Below are positions 43,459 to 52,187 of a stretch of DNA of 64,000 nt, piece by piece. Origin of the DNA: Ottowia sp. (GTDB lineage Bacteria > Pseudomonadota > Gammaproteobacteria > Burkholderiales > Burkholderiaceae_C). The notes beneath the pieces are model-generated. The model worked only from the letters and a program-made list of their open reading frames with translations, ran no database searches and was not told where the DNA came from. Positions within the stretch are counted from its first letter, which is position 1; each line of letters opens with the position of its first letter. Location: positions 496,001-560,000 of the forward strand of contig NZ_JADJCO010000005.1 of assembly GCF_016703145.1 (NCBI RefSeq), read 5' to 3'. The position numbers and the translations under genes are program-made.

Positions 43459-44979
43459 ATGGACTTCGAGCTCACTTCCCTGCGCCTGGACGAGGCCGCC
43501 GCCCGCAAGACACCTGCCCTGGTGGTGCTGGTGGCCGACGGATTCCAGCCCGAGGGCGATGCGCTGTCGGCACTGGTCCGGCGCGCCACCGGCAGCGGCG
43601 ACTTCAAGACCGAGGCCGGCGGCCTGCTGGCCACCTACGGGGCCGAGGGCGTGGCCGCCGAGCGGGTGGTGCTGGCCGGCGTCGGCGACGGCAGTCCGGC
43701 GCGCGTGCGCAAGGCGGTGGCGGCCGCCATCGGCGCGCTGCGCGGCGGGCCGGCCCAGGCCGTGACCCTGTGCTTTGCCCAGGTTCCCGACGGCGCCGCC
43801 GTGTACGCGGCCACCCTGGCGGTGGCCGATGCGTGCTACGTCTACACCGCCACCAAGGGCAAGGACGGCAAGAAGGACGCGCCCAAGCTGGCGCGCGCCA
43901 CCCTCGGCGTGCCCGATGCCGACGCGGTGCGCGGCGATTTCCAGCAGGCGCTGGGCACGGCGCGCGGTGTCGAGTTGGCGCGCGAATGGGCCAACCGCCC
44001 CGCCAACCACGCCACGCCGACGATGCTGGCCGAGGCGGCGCAGGCGCTGGCCAGGCTGCCGCGCATCGGCTGCGAGGTGCTGGGCCCCAAGGAAGTCGCC
44101 AAGCTGGGCATGGGCGCGTTCCAGGCCGTGGCGCAGGGCTCCGCGCAGGAACTGCGCTTCATCGTGCTGCGCTACGCCGGCGCGGCCAAGGGCGAGGCGC
44201 CCGTGGTGCTGGTGGGCAAGGGCATCACCTTCGACACCGGCGGCATCTCGATCAAGCCCGCCCCCGAGATGGACGAGATGAAGTTCGACATGGGCGGCGC
44301 CGCCAGCGTGCTGGGCGTGTTCCGCGCGTTGGCCGAGCTGAAGCCGGCGATCAACGTGGTCGGCCTGATCCCCGCGTGCGAGAACATGCCCGACGGCCGC
44401 GCCCTCAAGCCCGGCGACGTGGTGACCAGCCTGAGCGGGCAGACCATCGAGGTTCTCAACACCGATGCCGAGGGGCGCCTGGTGCTGTGCGACGCGCTCA
44501 CCTACGCCGAGCGCCTGAAGCCGCGCACCGTGATCGACATCGCCACCCTCACCGGCGCCTGCGTCGTCGCGCTGGGCGGGGTGCGCAGTGGCCTGTTCGC
44601 CCCCGGCGACGCGCTGGCCGAGGCGCTGCTGGCGGCGGGCGAGCGCGCGCTCGACCCGTGCTGGCGCCTGCCGCTCGACGACGAGTACGCCGAAGGCCTG
44701 AAGACCCACTTCGCCGACGTGGCCAACGTCGCCGGGCGCCTGGCCGGCTCGGTGACGGCGGCCAAGTTCCTGCAGCGCTTCGCCGGCGCATTCGACTGGG
44801 CCCACCTGGACATCGCCGGCACGGCCTGGAAGAGCGGCGCCGCCAAGGGCGCCACGGGCCGCCCGGTCGGGCTGCTGGTGCAGTACCTGCTCGGCCAGGC
44901 CGGCGGGCGCACCGCGGCCGCGCGCAAAGGCGCCGCCAAGCCCGCCGGCAAGGGCGGGGCCAAGCGCGCCCGCGCCTGA
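43459..44979 (+). CDS. pepA: Leucyl aminopeptidase PepA
   Basis: 506 residues, M17 family. The signature NTDAEGRL (residues 334-341), KGITFDTGGISIKPAPEMDEMKFDMGGAA (split; metal-binding Lys and Asp) and ATLTGACVVALGG are intact. It is a bimetal cytosolic exopeptidase and in some bacteria also a DNA-binding protein. The last ~30 residues form an Ala/Lys/Arg-rich tail not typical of the family. holC follows 32 bases downstream, the usual order. Confidence 0.95.
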   Translation: MDFELTSLRLDEAAARKTPALVVLVADGFQPEGDALSALVRRATGSGDFKTEAGGLLATYGAEGVAAERVVLAGVGDGSPARVRKAVAAAIGALRGGPAQAVTLCFAQVPDGAAVYAATLAVADACYVYTATKGKDGKKDAPKLARATLGVPDADAVRGDFQQALGTARGVELAREWANRPANHATPTMLAEAAQALARLPRIGCEVLGPKEVAKLGMGAFQAVAQGSAQELRFIVLRYAGAAKGEAPVVLVGKGITFDTGGISIKPAPEMDEMKFDMGGAASVLGVFRALAELKPAINVVGLIPACENMPDGRALKPGDVVTSLSGQTIEVLNTDAEGRLVLCDALTYAERLKPRTVIDIATLTGACVVALGGVRSGLFAPGDALAEALLAAGERALDPCWRLPLDDEYAEGLKTHFADVANVAGRLAGSVTAAKFLQRFAGAFDWAHLDIAGTAWKSGAAKGATGRPVGLLVQYLLGQAGGRTAAARKGAAKPAGKGGAKRARA

Positions 44980-45011
44980 GTTCGACTCGCACCGGAGCCG
45001 GGCTCGCCGTC

Positions 45012-45440
45012 ATGACCGAGGTGACCTTCCACTTCAACGTGCCCGACAAGCTGGGCTATGCCTGCCGGCTGCTGCGCAAGGCGTATGCGGCCGGCGGCCC
45101 GGTGGGCGTGGTGGCGCCGCCGGACACGCTGCGCGCGCTGGACACGGCGCTGTGGAGCTTTTCCCCGCTCGACTTCATCGCCCATTGCGCCGCGAATGCG
45201 CCGGCGCCCATGCTGGCCGCGTCGCCCATCGTGCTGGCCGCCGACTGCGGCGCGCTGACCCACGGCGGCGTGCTGGTGCACCTGGGCGCGTCGGTGCCGG
45301 CGGGGTTCGAGCGCTTCGAGCGCCTGATCGAGGTGGTCGGCAGCGACGCCGCCGACCGCGACGATGCGCGCCAGCGCTGGCGGCACTACGCCGATCGCGG
45401 CTATGCCATCCAGTCCCACGACGTTGCCGCCCGGCAGTAG
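45012..45440 (+). CDS. holC: DNA polymerase III chi subunit HolC
   Basis: 142 residues: VTFHFNVPDKLGYACRLLRK at the N-terminus, DTLRALDTALWSFSPLDFIAH and RWRHYADRGYAIQSHDV at the end match HolC. It links the clamp loader to single-strand-binding protein. Location directly after pepA is the conserved order in proteobacteria. Confidence 0.9.
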   Translation: MTEVTFHFNVPDKLGYACRLLRKAYAAGGPVGVVAPPDTLRALDTALWSFSPLDFIAHCAANAPAPMLAASPIVLAADCGALTHGGVLVHLGASVPAGFERFERLIEVVGSDAADRDDARQRWRHYADRGYAIQSHDVAARQ

Positions 45441-45442
45441 CC

Positions 45443-45772
45443 ATGTCCATCGACGACACCCCGCCGCCGCGTCCCGTCCCGCGCAACGTGCCCACCCTGA
45501 CCGAGATCGTGACCGTCGCGGGCGAGCCGGCGGCACCGCTCCCGCCGGCGGTGCCTGCGATGCCGGCCGCGCCCGTGGCGGCGCCGACGGCGCAGCAACT
45601 GCTGGCGCTGCTGGGCGCCGACTTCGACCAGCTCATCGCCGATGCCATCGCGCGTGCGCTGCACGAGCAGATGCAGGGCCTGCGGGCCCGCGTGCAGCAC
45701 ACGGTGGCCGAGGTGGTGCGCGACGCGCTGGCGCGCGAGGCGCATCGACGGGCGGTCGGTGAAAACCCGTGA
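45443..45772 (+). CDS. Small uncharacterised protein downstream of holC (DUF2486-like)
   Basis: 109 residues starting MSIDDTPPPRPVPRNVPTLTEIV. A Pro/Ala-rich N-terminal half leads into an amphipathic helix pair (LLGADFDQLIADAIARALHE and VQHTVAEVVRDALAREAHR). The PTLTEIV motif and helical tail resemble the DUF2486 proteins found after holC in Burkholderiales. It starts 3 bases after the holC stop, so it is co-transcribed. Function unknown. Confidence 0.7.
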   Translation: MSIDDTPPPRPVPRNVPTLTEIVTVAGEPAAPLPPAVPAMPAAPVAAPTAQQLLALLGADFDQLIADAIARALHEQMQGLRARVQHTVAEVVRDALAREAHRRAVGENP

Positions 45773-45870
45773 GTCGCCGCCGCCACACGTTGGGCATGCG
45801 GCTTCATGACGATGCGGCCGCGACCCCGGATACCGTATAGCATTACGGCTTTAACTATGGAGGTGTAACT

Positions 45871-47067
45871 GTGCTGAACACACGTACTTTGGCCCTGGTC
45901 CTGGTTGGCGGCACGATCGCCGTGGGCTGCGGCAAGAAGGAGGAGGCCGCGCCGGCTCCCGGGGCTCAGGCGCCCGCCCAGTCGGCCCCGGCCGCGGGTG
46001 GCGAGGAGATGGTGGTCCGCATCGGCCACGTCGCACCGGTTTCGGGGCCGCAGGCGCACTACGGCAAGGACAATGAAAACGGCTCGCGGATGGCGATCGA
46101 GGATCTGAACACCCAGAACATCGTCATCGGCGGCAAGAAGGTCCGCTTCGAGATCCAGGCCGAGGACGACGCGGCCGATCCCAAGCAGGGCGCGGCGGCG
46201 GCGCAGAAGCTGTGCGACGCCAAGGTCAATGGCGTGGTGGGCCACCTGAACTCGGGCACCACCATCCCCGCCTCCAAGGTGTACAACGACTGCGGCATTC
46301 CGCACGTCACCGGCGCCGCCACCAACCCCGACCTGACCAAGCCGGGCTACAAGACCACCTTCCGCATCATCGCCAACGACCTGGCGCTGGGCGCGGGCCT
46401 GGCCAACTACGCGGCCGACACCCTGAAGCTGAAGAAGGTCGCGGTCGTCGACGACCGCACCGCCTACGGCCAAGGCGTGGCCGACGTGTTCAAGAAGACC
46501 GCTCTCGCCAAGGGCATGCAGGTGGTCGACGAGCAGTTCACCACCGACAAGGCCACGGACTTCATGGCCATCCTCACGGCCATCAAGGCCAAGGGGCCCG
46601 ACGCCGTCTTCTACGGCGGCATGGACCCGCAGGCCGGCCCGATGCTGCGCCAGATGGAGCAGCTCGGCCTGAGCAACGTCAAGTATTTCGGCGGCGACGG
46701 CATCTGCACGGCGGAGATCGCCAAGCTGGCGGCCGGCGCGAAGACGCTGGGCAACGTGGTCTGCGCCGAAGGCGGCTCGTCCATCCAGAAGATGCCGGGC
46801 GGCCCCGACTGGAAGGCGCGCTACGACGCCAAGTACCCGGGCCAGTTCCAGGTGTACAGCCCGTACACCTACGACGCGACCATGCTGCTGGCCGACGCGA
46901 TGAAGCGCGCCGACTCAGCCGACCCGAAGGTCTACCTCCCCAAGCTGGCGGAATCCGACTACAAGGGCGTGACGGCCAACATCCAGTTCGAGCCCAACGG
47001 CGAGATGAAGAACGCCGCCATCACGCTCTACAAGTACGAAGACGGCAAGAAGACGCCGATCGAGTGA
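45871..47067 (+). CDS. Branched-chain amino-acid ABC transporter binding protein (LivK type)
   Basis: 398 residues from a GTG with an ideal GGAGGT eight bases upstream. The N-terminus ends in a lipobox (IAVGC, Cys ~20), so it is a lipoprotein, followed by an Ala/Pro spacer. The Peripla_BP_6 fold shows IGHVAPVSGPQAHYGKDNEN, VGHLNSGTTIPASKVYNDCG, RTAYGQGVADVFKKTA and YSPYTYDATMLLADA. Permease and ATPase genes are not adjacent in this window. A strong terminator follows. Confidence 0.92.
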   Translation: MLNTRTLALVLVGGTIAVGCGKKEEAAPAPGAQAPAQSAPAAGGEEMVVRIGHVAPVSGPQAHYGKDNENGSRMAIEDLNTQNIVIGGKKVRFEIQAEDDAADPKQGAAAAQKLCDAKVNGVVGHLNSGTTIPASKVYNDCGIPHVTGAATNPDLTKPGYKTTFRIIANDLALGAGLANYAADTLKLKKVAVVDDRTAYGQGVADVFKKTALAKGMQVVDEQFTTDKATDFMAILTAIKAKGPDAVFYGGMDPQAGPMLRQMEQLGLSNVKYFGGDGICTAEIAKLAAGAKTLGNVVCAEGGSSIQKMPGGPDWKARYDAKYPGQFQVYSPYTYDATMLLADAMKRADSADPKVYLPKLAESDYKGVTANIQFEPNGEMKNAAITLYKYEDGKKTPIE

Positions 47068-47088
47068 TTTCCAGCCATGACGGACTTC

Positions 47089-47115
47089 AGGCCACCCCAT
47101 GGGGTGGCCTTTTTC
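47089..47115 (+). terminator. Intrinsic terminator after the LivK-type gene
   Basis: A 22 bp perfect palindrome (AGGCCACCCCA and TGGGGTGGCCT) followed by TTTTTC, 21 bases after the stop. Confidence 0.9.
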
Positions 47116-47164
47116 TCGCCTGTGCCGCAGGCATCACGGACCGAGAAAGAAGGGGGATGAAGGC

Positions 47165-47383
47165 ATGCGCTCATACCCATGGCTGATCCTGGTTGCTTCC
47201 GTCGTATCGGCGGCTTGCGCGACGGCGCCCGCGGATGTTGGCCGGCTGGACTGGGTGGATGCGTTGGGTAACCGCGACCGTCAGGTGTCGGAGCGCGACC
47301 ACCGCTGGTGCGCGCGGCTGGTGGAGAACCATCGCTCCCAGCTTTCCTCCTGCATGCTGCAGCGGGGATGGCGTTTGCGCTAG
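47165..47383 (+). CDS. Small putative lipoprotein
   Basis: 72 residues starting MRSYPWLILVASVVSAACAT: a signal sequence with lipobox SAAC (Cys18). The mature part is short, with two cysteines (WCARL and SSCMLQRGWRLR), a pattern seen in small uncharacterised Burkholderiales lipoproteins. The start at 47165 is chosen for the signal peptide; an upstream in-frame ATG lies in the preceding terminator. It overlaps the convergent EamA gene by four bases. Function unknown. Confidence 0.6.
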   Translation: MRSYPWLILVASVVSAACATAPADVGRLDWVDALGNRDRQVSERDHRWCARLVENHRSQLSSCMLQRGWRLR

Positions 47384-48279
47384 CCGCGCCGCCACCGCGT
47401 CGCGATGCGCGGCCACAGCAGGTTCAGCGCCAGGCCGCCCATCACCAGGCCGGCGGCCAGCAGCTTCCAGGGCGGCAGCGGCTCGCCCAGGGCCAGGGCG
47501 GCGGCGCCCATGCCGAACACCGGCACCAGCAGGGCGAAGGGCGTCACCGTGGCCGCCGGGTAGCGCGCCAGCAGCCAGGCCCAGGCGCCGTAGCCGAAGA
47601 TGGTGTTGCCCAGCGACTGCCACAGCACCGCCGCCCAGGTGGCGGCGTCGGCCTGCGCCAGCCCGGCGGCGATGCGCGGCCAGCCTTCCAGCGCCAGGCT
47701 CAGCAGCGCCAGCGGCGGCACGGCGAACAGGCTCGACCACGCCACGTAGGCCAGCACGTCCACCGGCCCGGCGGCGCGGCTGGCCATGTTGCCCAGCGCC
47801 CACGACAGCGCGGCGGCCAGCGTCAGCACCAGGCCCAGCGCGGTGGTGTGCCCGTCGGTGTGGCTGGCGATGACGGCGATGCCGGCGGCGGCGACCAGCG
47901 CGGCCACCCCCTGGAAGGGCCGCAGCCGCTCGCCGGCGAGGGCCATCGCCAGGCCGACGGTGAAGAACACCTGGGCCTGGATCACCAGCGAGGCCAGGCC
48001 GGGCGAGATGTAGCGCGTCATGACGAAGAACAGCAGCCCGAACTGGCCGACGCCGATGGTCAGGCCGTAGAACGCCAGGTTGCGCCACGGCACCGCCGGG
48101 CGCCGCACGAACAGCACCAGCGGCACGGCCGCCAGGGCGAAGCGCAGCGCGGCGAACAGCAGCGGCGGCAGGTGCGCCAGCGCCAGCTTGATGACGACGA
48201 AGTTGGTGCCCCAGACGGCCACCACCGCCAGCGCCAGCAGCAGGTGGCGCCCGGTCAGGGCGGGCGGGGCGGCGGTCAT
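47380..48279 (-). CDS. EamA/DMT family transporter
   Basis: 299 residues with ten membrane segments in two EamA repeats: VWGTNFVVIKLALAHLPPLL and the second-half ALSWALGNMASRAAG to LLVPVFGMGAAALALGEPLPPW. The family exports amino acids or related metabolites. The pattern is close to E. coli EamA (O-acetylserine/cysteine exporter), which is an inference. Its start overlaps the mnmC stop as ATGA, so it is co-translated with mnmC. Confidence 0.87.
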   Translation of the reverse strand: MTAAPPALTGRHLLLALAVVAVWGTNFVVIKLALAHLPPLLFAALRFALAAVPLVLFVRRPAVPWRNLAFYGLTIGVGQFGLLFFVMTRYISPGLASLVIQAQVFFTVGLAMALAGERLRPFQGVAALVAAAGIAVIASHTDGHTTALGLVLTLAAALSWALGNMASRAAGPVDVLAYVAWSSLFAVPPLALLSLALEGWPRIAAGLAQADAATWAAVLWQSLGNTIFGYGAWAWLLARYPAATVTPFALLVPVFGMGAAALALGEPLPPWKLLAAGLVMGGLALNLLWPRIATRWRRG

Positions 48280-50252
48280 GCGAAGCGGCTGGCGCGCAGG
48301 CGCGCGGCCAGCGAGCGCGCCACGGGCAGCGGCTCGCCGTGCAGGGTGGCGGCCAGCACCTCGCCGCACAGCACGGCCAGCGTCAGGCCGCGCGCGCCCA
48401 GGCCGGTGCACAGGTGCGGCGGCAGCAAGGCGCCGGATACTCCTGGTTCGATAGCTGTTGACGCAATATCGGTGCGGGCTAGAGGCCTGTTTTGTTCAAA
48501 AACCTGCCACGCGCCGACGGCCGGCAGGCGGTCGGGCAGGGTGGCGCGCACGCCGGCCCAGGCTTGCGCGCGGCCGTCCGCCCATTGCCGGTCCAGCGCG
48601 GCGGCGGCGTCCGGCAGCAGTTCGGCCAGGCGCTGGCGGTTGGCGGCGTGGTCGGGCGCGGTGAGATCGGGCCGGGGGTTGGCGCGCTCGAAGGTGGCGC
48701 CGGTGACCCATGCCGGGCCGCCTTCGCCCGGCAGGTGCGCGATCAGGCTGCCGTGGCCGTTGACGGGAAAGGGTGGCAGCGCCGCGTCCGCCGCGCCGCC
48801 GGGCATGGGGCCGTGAGCGACCTGGCCGCGCAGGGCGTGCAGCGGCAAGGGGCCGTCCAGCAGGGCCAGCGAGCCGAAGCCAGCGGCGATGACGACCAGA
48901 TCGGCCTCGGCCAGCACCGCGCCAGCCTCATCGCGCACACGCCACTCGGCCTCGGCCGGCCCGATGAGGGCCACCACCGCGCCGCCGCGCCAGTCGATGC
49001 CGGGCGCCCGCAGCAGGGCGCGCACCAGCGCCGCCGGGCGCACCCAGCCGGCGCGGGCGTGCCAGAGGGCGCGGTGTCCGGCGTCCAGCGGCACGCCGGC
49101 GGCCTGCGCGCGCGCCACGGTGACGGGGCTGTCGGCGCCGAAGCTCTCGGCGCGGGCGGCGTCCGATGCCGTGGCCTCCAGCCAGCTCTCGGGCAGGCGC
49201 CGCTCGCCGGGCGCGTGGCGCTCCAGCACGCCGGTGGCGGCAAAGTCGATGCCGCCTTGCAGCAGCCCCCGCGCGCGCGCCAGCGTGGCCCGCGCGCCGG
49301 CGCGGGTCAGGCGCGAGACGGGCCGGTCGTCGGGCGAGACGTGCGGCGCCACCACGCCGGCGGGCAGGCCGCTGGCGCCGGCGGCGGGTTCGGGCGCGCG
49401 GTCCAGCACCGTCACCTGCCAGCCGCGCCGCGCCAGGCTCCAGGCCACCGAGGCGCCGGCCAGCCCGCCGCCGACGACGGCGCAGCGGCCGGGCTGCGCG
49501 ACGGTGGGCGCGGGCACGTCGCCGGCGCGGCGCCGGGGCTGCCAGCGCGGCGCGAAGCGGGCGCGCAGGGTATGGCGCTTGGGCGGCAGGCCGGGCGCGC
49601 GCTCGACCTCGAAGCCGCAGGTGACGAGGCGATCGCGCACCTCGCCAGCCACGCACCAGCTCGCCGCGCGGGCGCCGCGCCGCGCCAGCCGCGCCACGGC
49701 CTGGAGGGTGTGCAGGCTCCACATGGCGGGGTTGCGCGCGGGGCTGAAGCCGTCGAGGTAGATGGCGTCGTGCGTGCCGCCCAGCTCGGCCAGCATGGGC
49801 TGCGCGTCGCCGATGGCCAGGGTGAGCTGCACGCGCTCGCTGTCGAAGCGCAGCCGGTGCACGCCGGGCAGCAGGCCGTGCCACTGGGCGGCCAGCTCGG
49901 CCGCCAGCGGCGCCAGCTCGGGGAAGGACGCGGCGCTGCGCACGAGGTCGCTCGGCTCGGGCGGAAAGGCCTCGACCGCGCTGTAGAACAGGTGCGCGGG
50001 CCGCGCCGGGTCCTGCCGCCACGCCCGCCAGGTCGCCAGGAAGTTCAGGCCCAGGCCGAAGCCGGTCTCCAGCACCGCCCAGCGCGCGGCGTCGGCCCAG
50101 GCGGCGGGCGCATCGCCCTCGGGCAGCAGGCCGCAGCCGCGCAGGAACACGTGCCGCGCCTGCGCCAGCCCGCCGGCGCCGCGGTAGATGTCGCCGAAAC
50201 GCGGGCTGGTGGGCGTGCCGTCGCCGCGCCAGTGGACGGTGGGGTCGGACAT
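48276..50252 (-). CDS. mnmC: Bifunctional tRNA-modification enzyme MnmC (MnmD methyltransferase + FAD oxidoreductase)
   Basis: 658 residues from the ATG at 50252 (MSDPTVHWRGDGTPTSPRFGD). The N-terminal MnmD half has ETGFGLGLNFLATW and IYLDGFSPARNPAMWS; the C-terminal oxidoreductase has the FAD motif VVGGGLAGASVAWSLARRG. It makes the last two steps of mnm5s2U34 in tRNA. Residues ~584-605 (FEQNRPLARTDIASTAIEPG) are encoded by a dispersed repeat copy inserted in frame. Another copy lies just upstream and would encode a spurious MDTAPKAIKTEAIG extension, which I reject as the start. Confidence 0.93.
   Translation of the reverse strand: MSDPTVHWRGDGTPTSPRFGDIYRGAGGLAQARHVFLRGCGLLPEGDAPAAWADAARWAVLETGFGLGLNFLATWRAWRQDPARPAHLFYSAVEAFPPEPSDLVRSAASFPELAPLAAELAAQWHGLLPGVHRLRFDSERVQLTLAIGDAQPMLAELGGTHDAIYLDGFSPARNPAMWSLHTLQAVARLARRGARAASWCVAGEVRDRLVTCGFEVERAPGLPPKRHTLRARFAPRWQPRRRAGDVPAPTVAQPGRCAVVGGGLAGASVAWSLARRGWQVTVLDRAPEPAAGASGLPAGVVAPHVSPDDRPVSRLTRAGARATLARARGLLQGGIDFAATGVLERHAPGERRLPESWLEATASDAARAESFGADSPVTVARAQAAGVPLDAGHRALWHARAGWVRPAALVRALLRAPGIDWRGGAVVALIGPAEAEWRVRDEAGAVLAEADLVVIAAGFGSLALLDGPLPLHALRGQVAHGPMPGGAADAALPPFPVNGHGSLIAHLPGEGGPAWVTGATFERANPRPDLTAPDHAANRQRLAELLPDAAAALDRQWADGRAQAWAGVRATLPDRLPAVGAWQVFEQNRPLARTDIASTAIEPGVSGALLPPHLCTGLGARGLTLAVLCGEVLAATLHGEPLPVARSLAARLRASRFA
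48438..48502 (-). repeat. Dispersed repeat copy 9, inside mnmC coding sequence
   Basis: In coding orientation: TTTTTGAACAAAACAGGCC, TCTAGCCCGCACCGATATTG, CGTCAACAGCTATCGAACC. It is nearly identical to intergenic copies and keeps the mnmC frame open. Confidence 0.85.
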
Positions 50253-50259
50253 GCCGATT

Positions 50260-50324
50260 GCTTCAGTTTTAATAGCTTTTGGCGCAGTATCCACGCCGGC
50301 TTGTGGCCAATTTGGGCCAAAATA
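50260..50324 (-). repeat. Dispersed ~60 bp repeat, copy 10
   Basis: Minus orientation: TTTTGGCCCAAATTGGCCAC, AAGCCGGCGTGGATACTGCGC, AAAAGCTATTAAAACTGAAGC. It ends 7 bases from the mnmC start codon, so it sits in the mnmC leader. Confidence 0.8.
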
Positions 50325-50352
50325 TGCCGGCCAGCGCCGGGCGGCGCGGAGA

Positions 50353-50625
50353 TCAGGCGCTGGGCGGCACGTAGCCGACGGCCTGGTCGGCGCCGGCGCC
50401 GAAGAAGTGGTTTTCCATCTGGCGCTTGAGGTACTCGCGCGCGCGCTGGTCGGCCAGGTTCAGGCGGTTCTCGTTGACCAGCATGGTCTGGTGCTTGAGC
50501 CAGTCGGCCCAGGCCTGCTTGCTGACGTTTTCCCACAGGCGCTTGCCCAGCTCGCCGGGGTAGGGGGGGAAGTCCAGTCCTTCGGCTTCCTTGCCGAGCT
50601 TGATGCAGTGGACCATGCGTGCCAT
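50353..50625 (-). CDS. yggX: Oxidative damage protection protein YggX (Fe-S repair)
   Basis: 90 residues: MARMVHCIKLGKEAEGLDF, PPYPGELGKRLWENVSKQAW, WLKHQTMLVNENRLNLADQRAREYLK (split) match YggX. The conserved Cys7 is present. The small cytosolic protein protects or helps repair iron-sulfur clusters. Upstream of it (50626-50800) there is no gene. Confidence 0.93.
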   Translation of the reverse strand: MARMVHCIKLGKEAEGLDFPPYPGELGKRLWENVSKQAWADWLKHQTMLVNENRLNLADQRAREYLKRQMENHFFGAGADQAVGYVPPSA

Positions 50626-50801
50626 CGGGGTTCCTTTCGTTTTTCGTCTGCCGGCGGCGCGCGTCGCGGCCGGCCGAATGGCGGGACTGTAGCCGAGCTT
50701 GGCGCGCCACCCGGACGCGGGGCCTTGGGGGGCGGGGCGGGCGCCGACTTGGCCGATACTGCGGCCCTGCCGGCGATGTGGCGCCGCACCCTGGCGGAAT
50801 T

Positions 50802-50862
50802 TGAATGAAATTGGCCGTCAGACCGCATGGATACTGCGCTACAAGCTATTGTTTTTGAAGTC
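50802..50862 (+). repeat. Dispersed ~60 bp repeat, copy 11
   Basis: TGAATGAAATTGGCCGTCAG, ACCGCATGGATACTGCGC, AAGCTATTGTTTTTGAAG. It lies directly upstream of the metY ribosome site. Confidence 0.82.
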
Positions 50863-50879
50863 AACGACAGGAGAAGCCC

Positions 50880-52172
50880 ATGTCCGCCCACTGGAAATTC
50901 GAGACCCAATCCGTTCACGCCGGCTACACGCCCGACCCGACCACCAAGGCGGTCGCCGTGCCTATCTACCAGACCGTGGCCTACGCCTTTGACAGCGCGC
51001 AGCACGGCGCCGACCTGTTCGACCTGAAGGTGGCGGGCAACATCTACAGCCGCATCATGAACCCCACTTGCGACGTGCTGGAAAAGCGCGTGGCGGCGCT
51101 GGAGGGCGGCATCGGCGCGCTGGCGGTGGCCAGCGGCCAGGCGGCGATCATGTACGCCCTGCAGACCATCGCCGAGGCGGGCGACAACATCGTCAGCAGC
51201 ACCGCGCTGTACGGCGGCACCTACAACCTGTTCGCGCACACGCTGCCGCAGCTCGGCATCACCACGCGCTTCGCCGACCACCGCGACCCGGCCAGCTTCG
51301 ACCGCCTGATCGATGAGCGCACCAAGGCCGTGTTCGTCGAGACCATCGGCAACCCCGCCGGCAACGTGACCGACATCGCCAGCGTGGCCGCCATCGCGCA
51401 CCGTCACGGCGTGCCGCTGATCGTGGACAACACGGTGGCCACGCCCTACCTGCTGCGGCCCTTCGAGCACGGCGCCGACATCGTCGTCCACTCGCTCACC
51501 AAGTACATGGGCGGCCACGGCACCACGCTGGGCGGCGTCATCGTGGACAGCGGCAAGTTTCCGTGGGCCGAGCACAAGGCGCGCTTCAAGCGCCTGAACG
51601 AGCCCGACGTCAGCTACCACGGCGTGGTCTACACCGAGGCGCTGGGCCCGGCGGCCTACATCGGCCGCGCGCGCGTGGTGCCGCTGCGCAACACCGGCGC
51701 GGCGCTGTCGCCCTTCAATGCCTGGCAGATCCTGCAGGGCATCGAGACGCTGGCGCTGCGCATGGATCGCATCTGCGACAACACGCTGAAGGCGGCGCAG
51801 TTCCTGCAGAAGCACCCCAAGGTCGCCTGGGTCAGCTTCGCCGGGCTGCCGGACCACGAGGACCACGCGCTGGCGCAGCACTACATGCAGGGCCGCGCCT
51901 CGGGCCTGTTCACCTTCGGCGTCAAGGCGGCACAGGGCGGGCGCGAGGCCGGCGCGCGCTTCCTGGACGCGCTGCAGCTCTTCACGCGCCTGGTCAACAT
52001 CGGCGACACCAAGTCGCTGGCCACGCACCCGGCCAGCACCACGCACCGCCAGCTCTCGCCCGAGGAACTGGCCAAGACCGGCGTGAAGGAGGAGACCGTG
52101 CGCCTGTGCGTGGGCATCGAGCACATCGACGACCTGCTGGCCGACCTGGACCAGGCGCTGGCGGCGGTCTGA
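50880..52172 (+). CDS. metY: O-acetylhomoserine sulfhydrylase / aminocarboxypropyltransferase
   Basis: 430 residues of the Cys/Met-metabolism PLP family: TQSVHAGYTPDPTTKAVAVP, YSRIMNPTCDVLEKRVAALEGG (split) and the PLP lysine K208 in HSLTKYMGGHGTTLGG. The long form with FKRLNEPDVSYHGVVYTE is typical of MetY rather than MetB/MetC. It makes homocysteine from O-acetylhomoserine and sulfide. AGGAG lies upstream of the ATG; a repeat copy precedes it, and no SAM riboswitch is recognisable. Confidence 0.92.
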   Translation: MSAHWKFETQSVHAGYTPDPTTKAVAVPIYQTVAYAFDSAQHGADLFDLKVAGNIYSRIMNPTCDVLEKRVAALEGGIGALAVASGQAAIMYALQTIAEAGDNIVSSTALYGGTYNLFAHTLPQLGITTRFADHRDPASFDRLIDERTKAVFVETIGNPAGNVTDIASVAAIAHRHGVPLIVDNTVATPYLLRPFEHGADIVVHSLTKYMGGHGTTLGGVIVDSGKFPWAEHKARFKRLNEPDVSYHGVVYTEALGPAAYIGRARVVPLRNTGAALSPFNAWQILQGIETLALRMDRICDNTLKAAQFLQKHPKVAWVSFAGLPDHEDHALAQHYMQGRASGLFTFGVKAAQGGREAGARFLDALQLFTRLVNIGDTKSLATHPASTTHRQLSPEELAKTGVKEETVRLCVGIEHIDDLLADLDQALAAV

Positions 52173-52187
52173 GCCGGGAGCATGCGC

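Noticed and set aside
41230..44805. Very long minus frame running from lptG across lptF into the region antisense to pepA
   Set aside because: Only the last part is LptG from 42336; the rest is a shadow of lptF and of pepA, both of which carry clear family motifs.
50253..50294. Earlier start for mnmC giving an MDTAPKAIKTEAIG leader
   Set aside because: The added residues are encoded by the dispersed repeat and are matched by similar spurious peptides at other copies; the ATG at 50252 begins the conserved MnmC sequence.
50626..50879. SAM or other riboswitch before metY
   Set aside because: No SAM-riboswitch core or terminator pair is visible; the region is mostly a dispersed repeat copy and a short leader.
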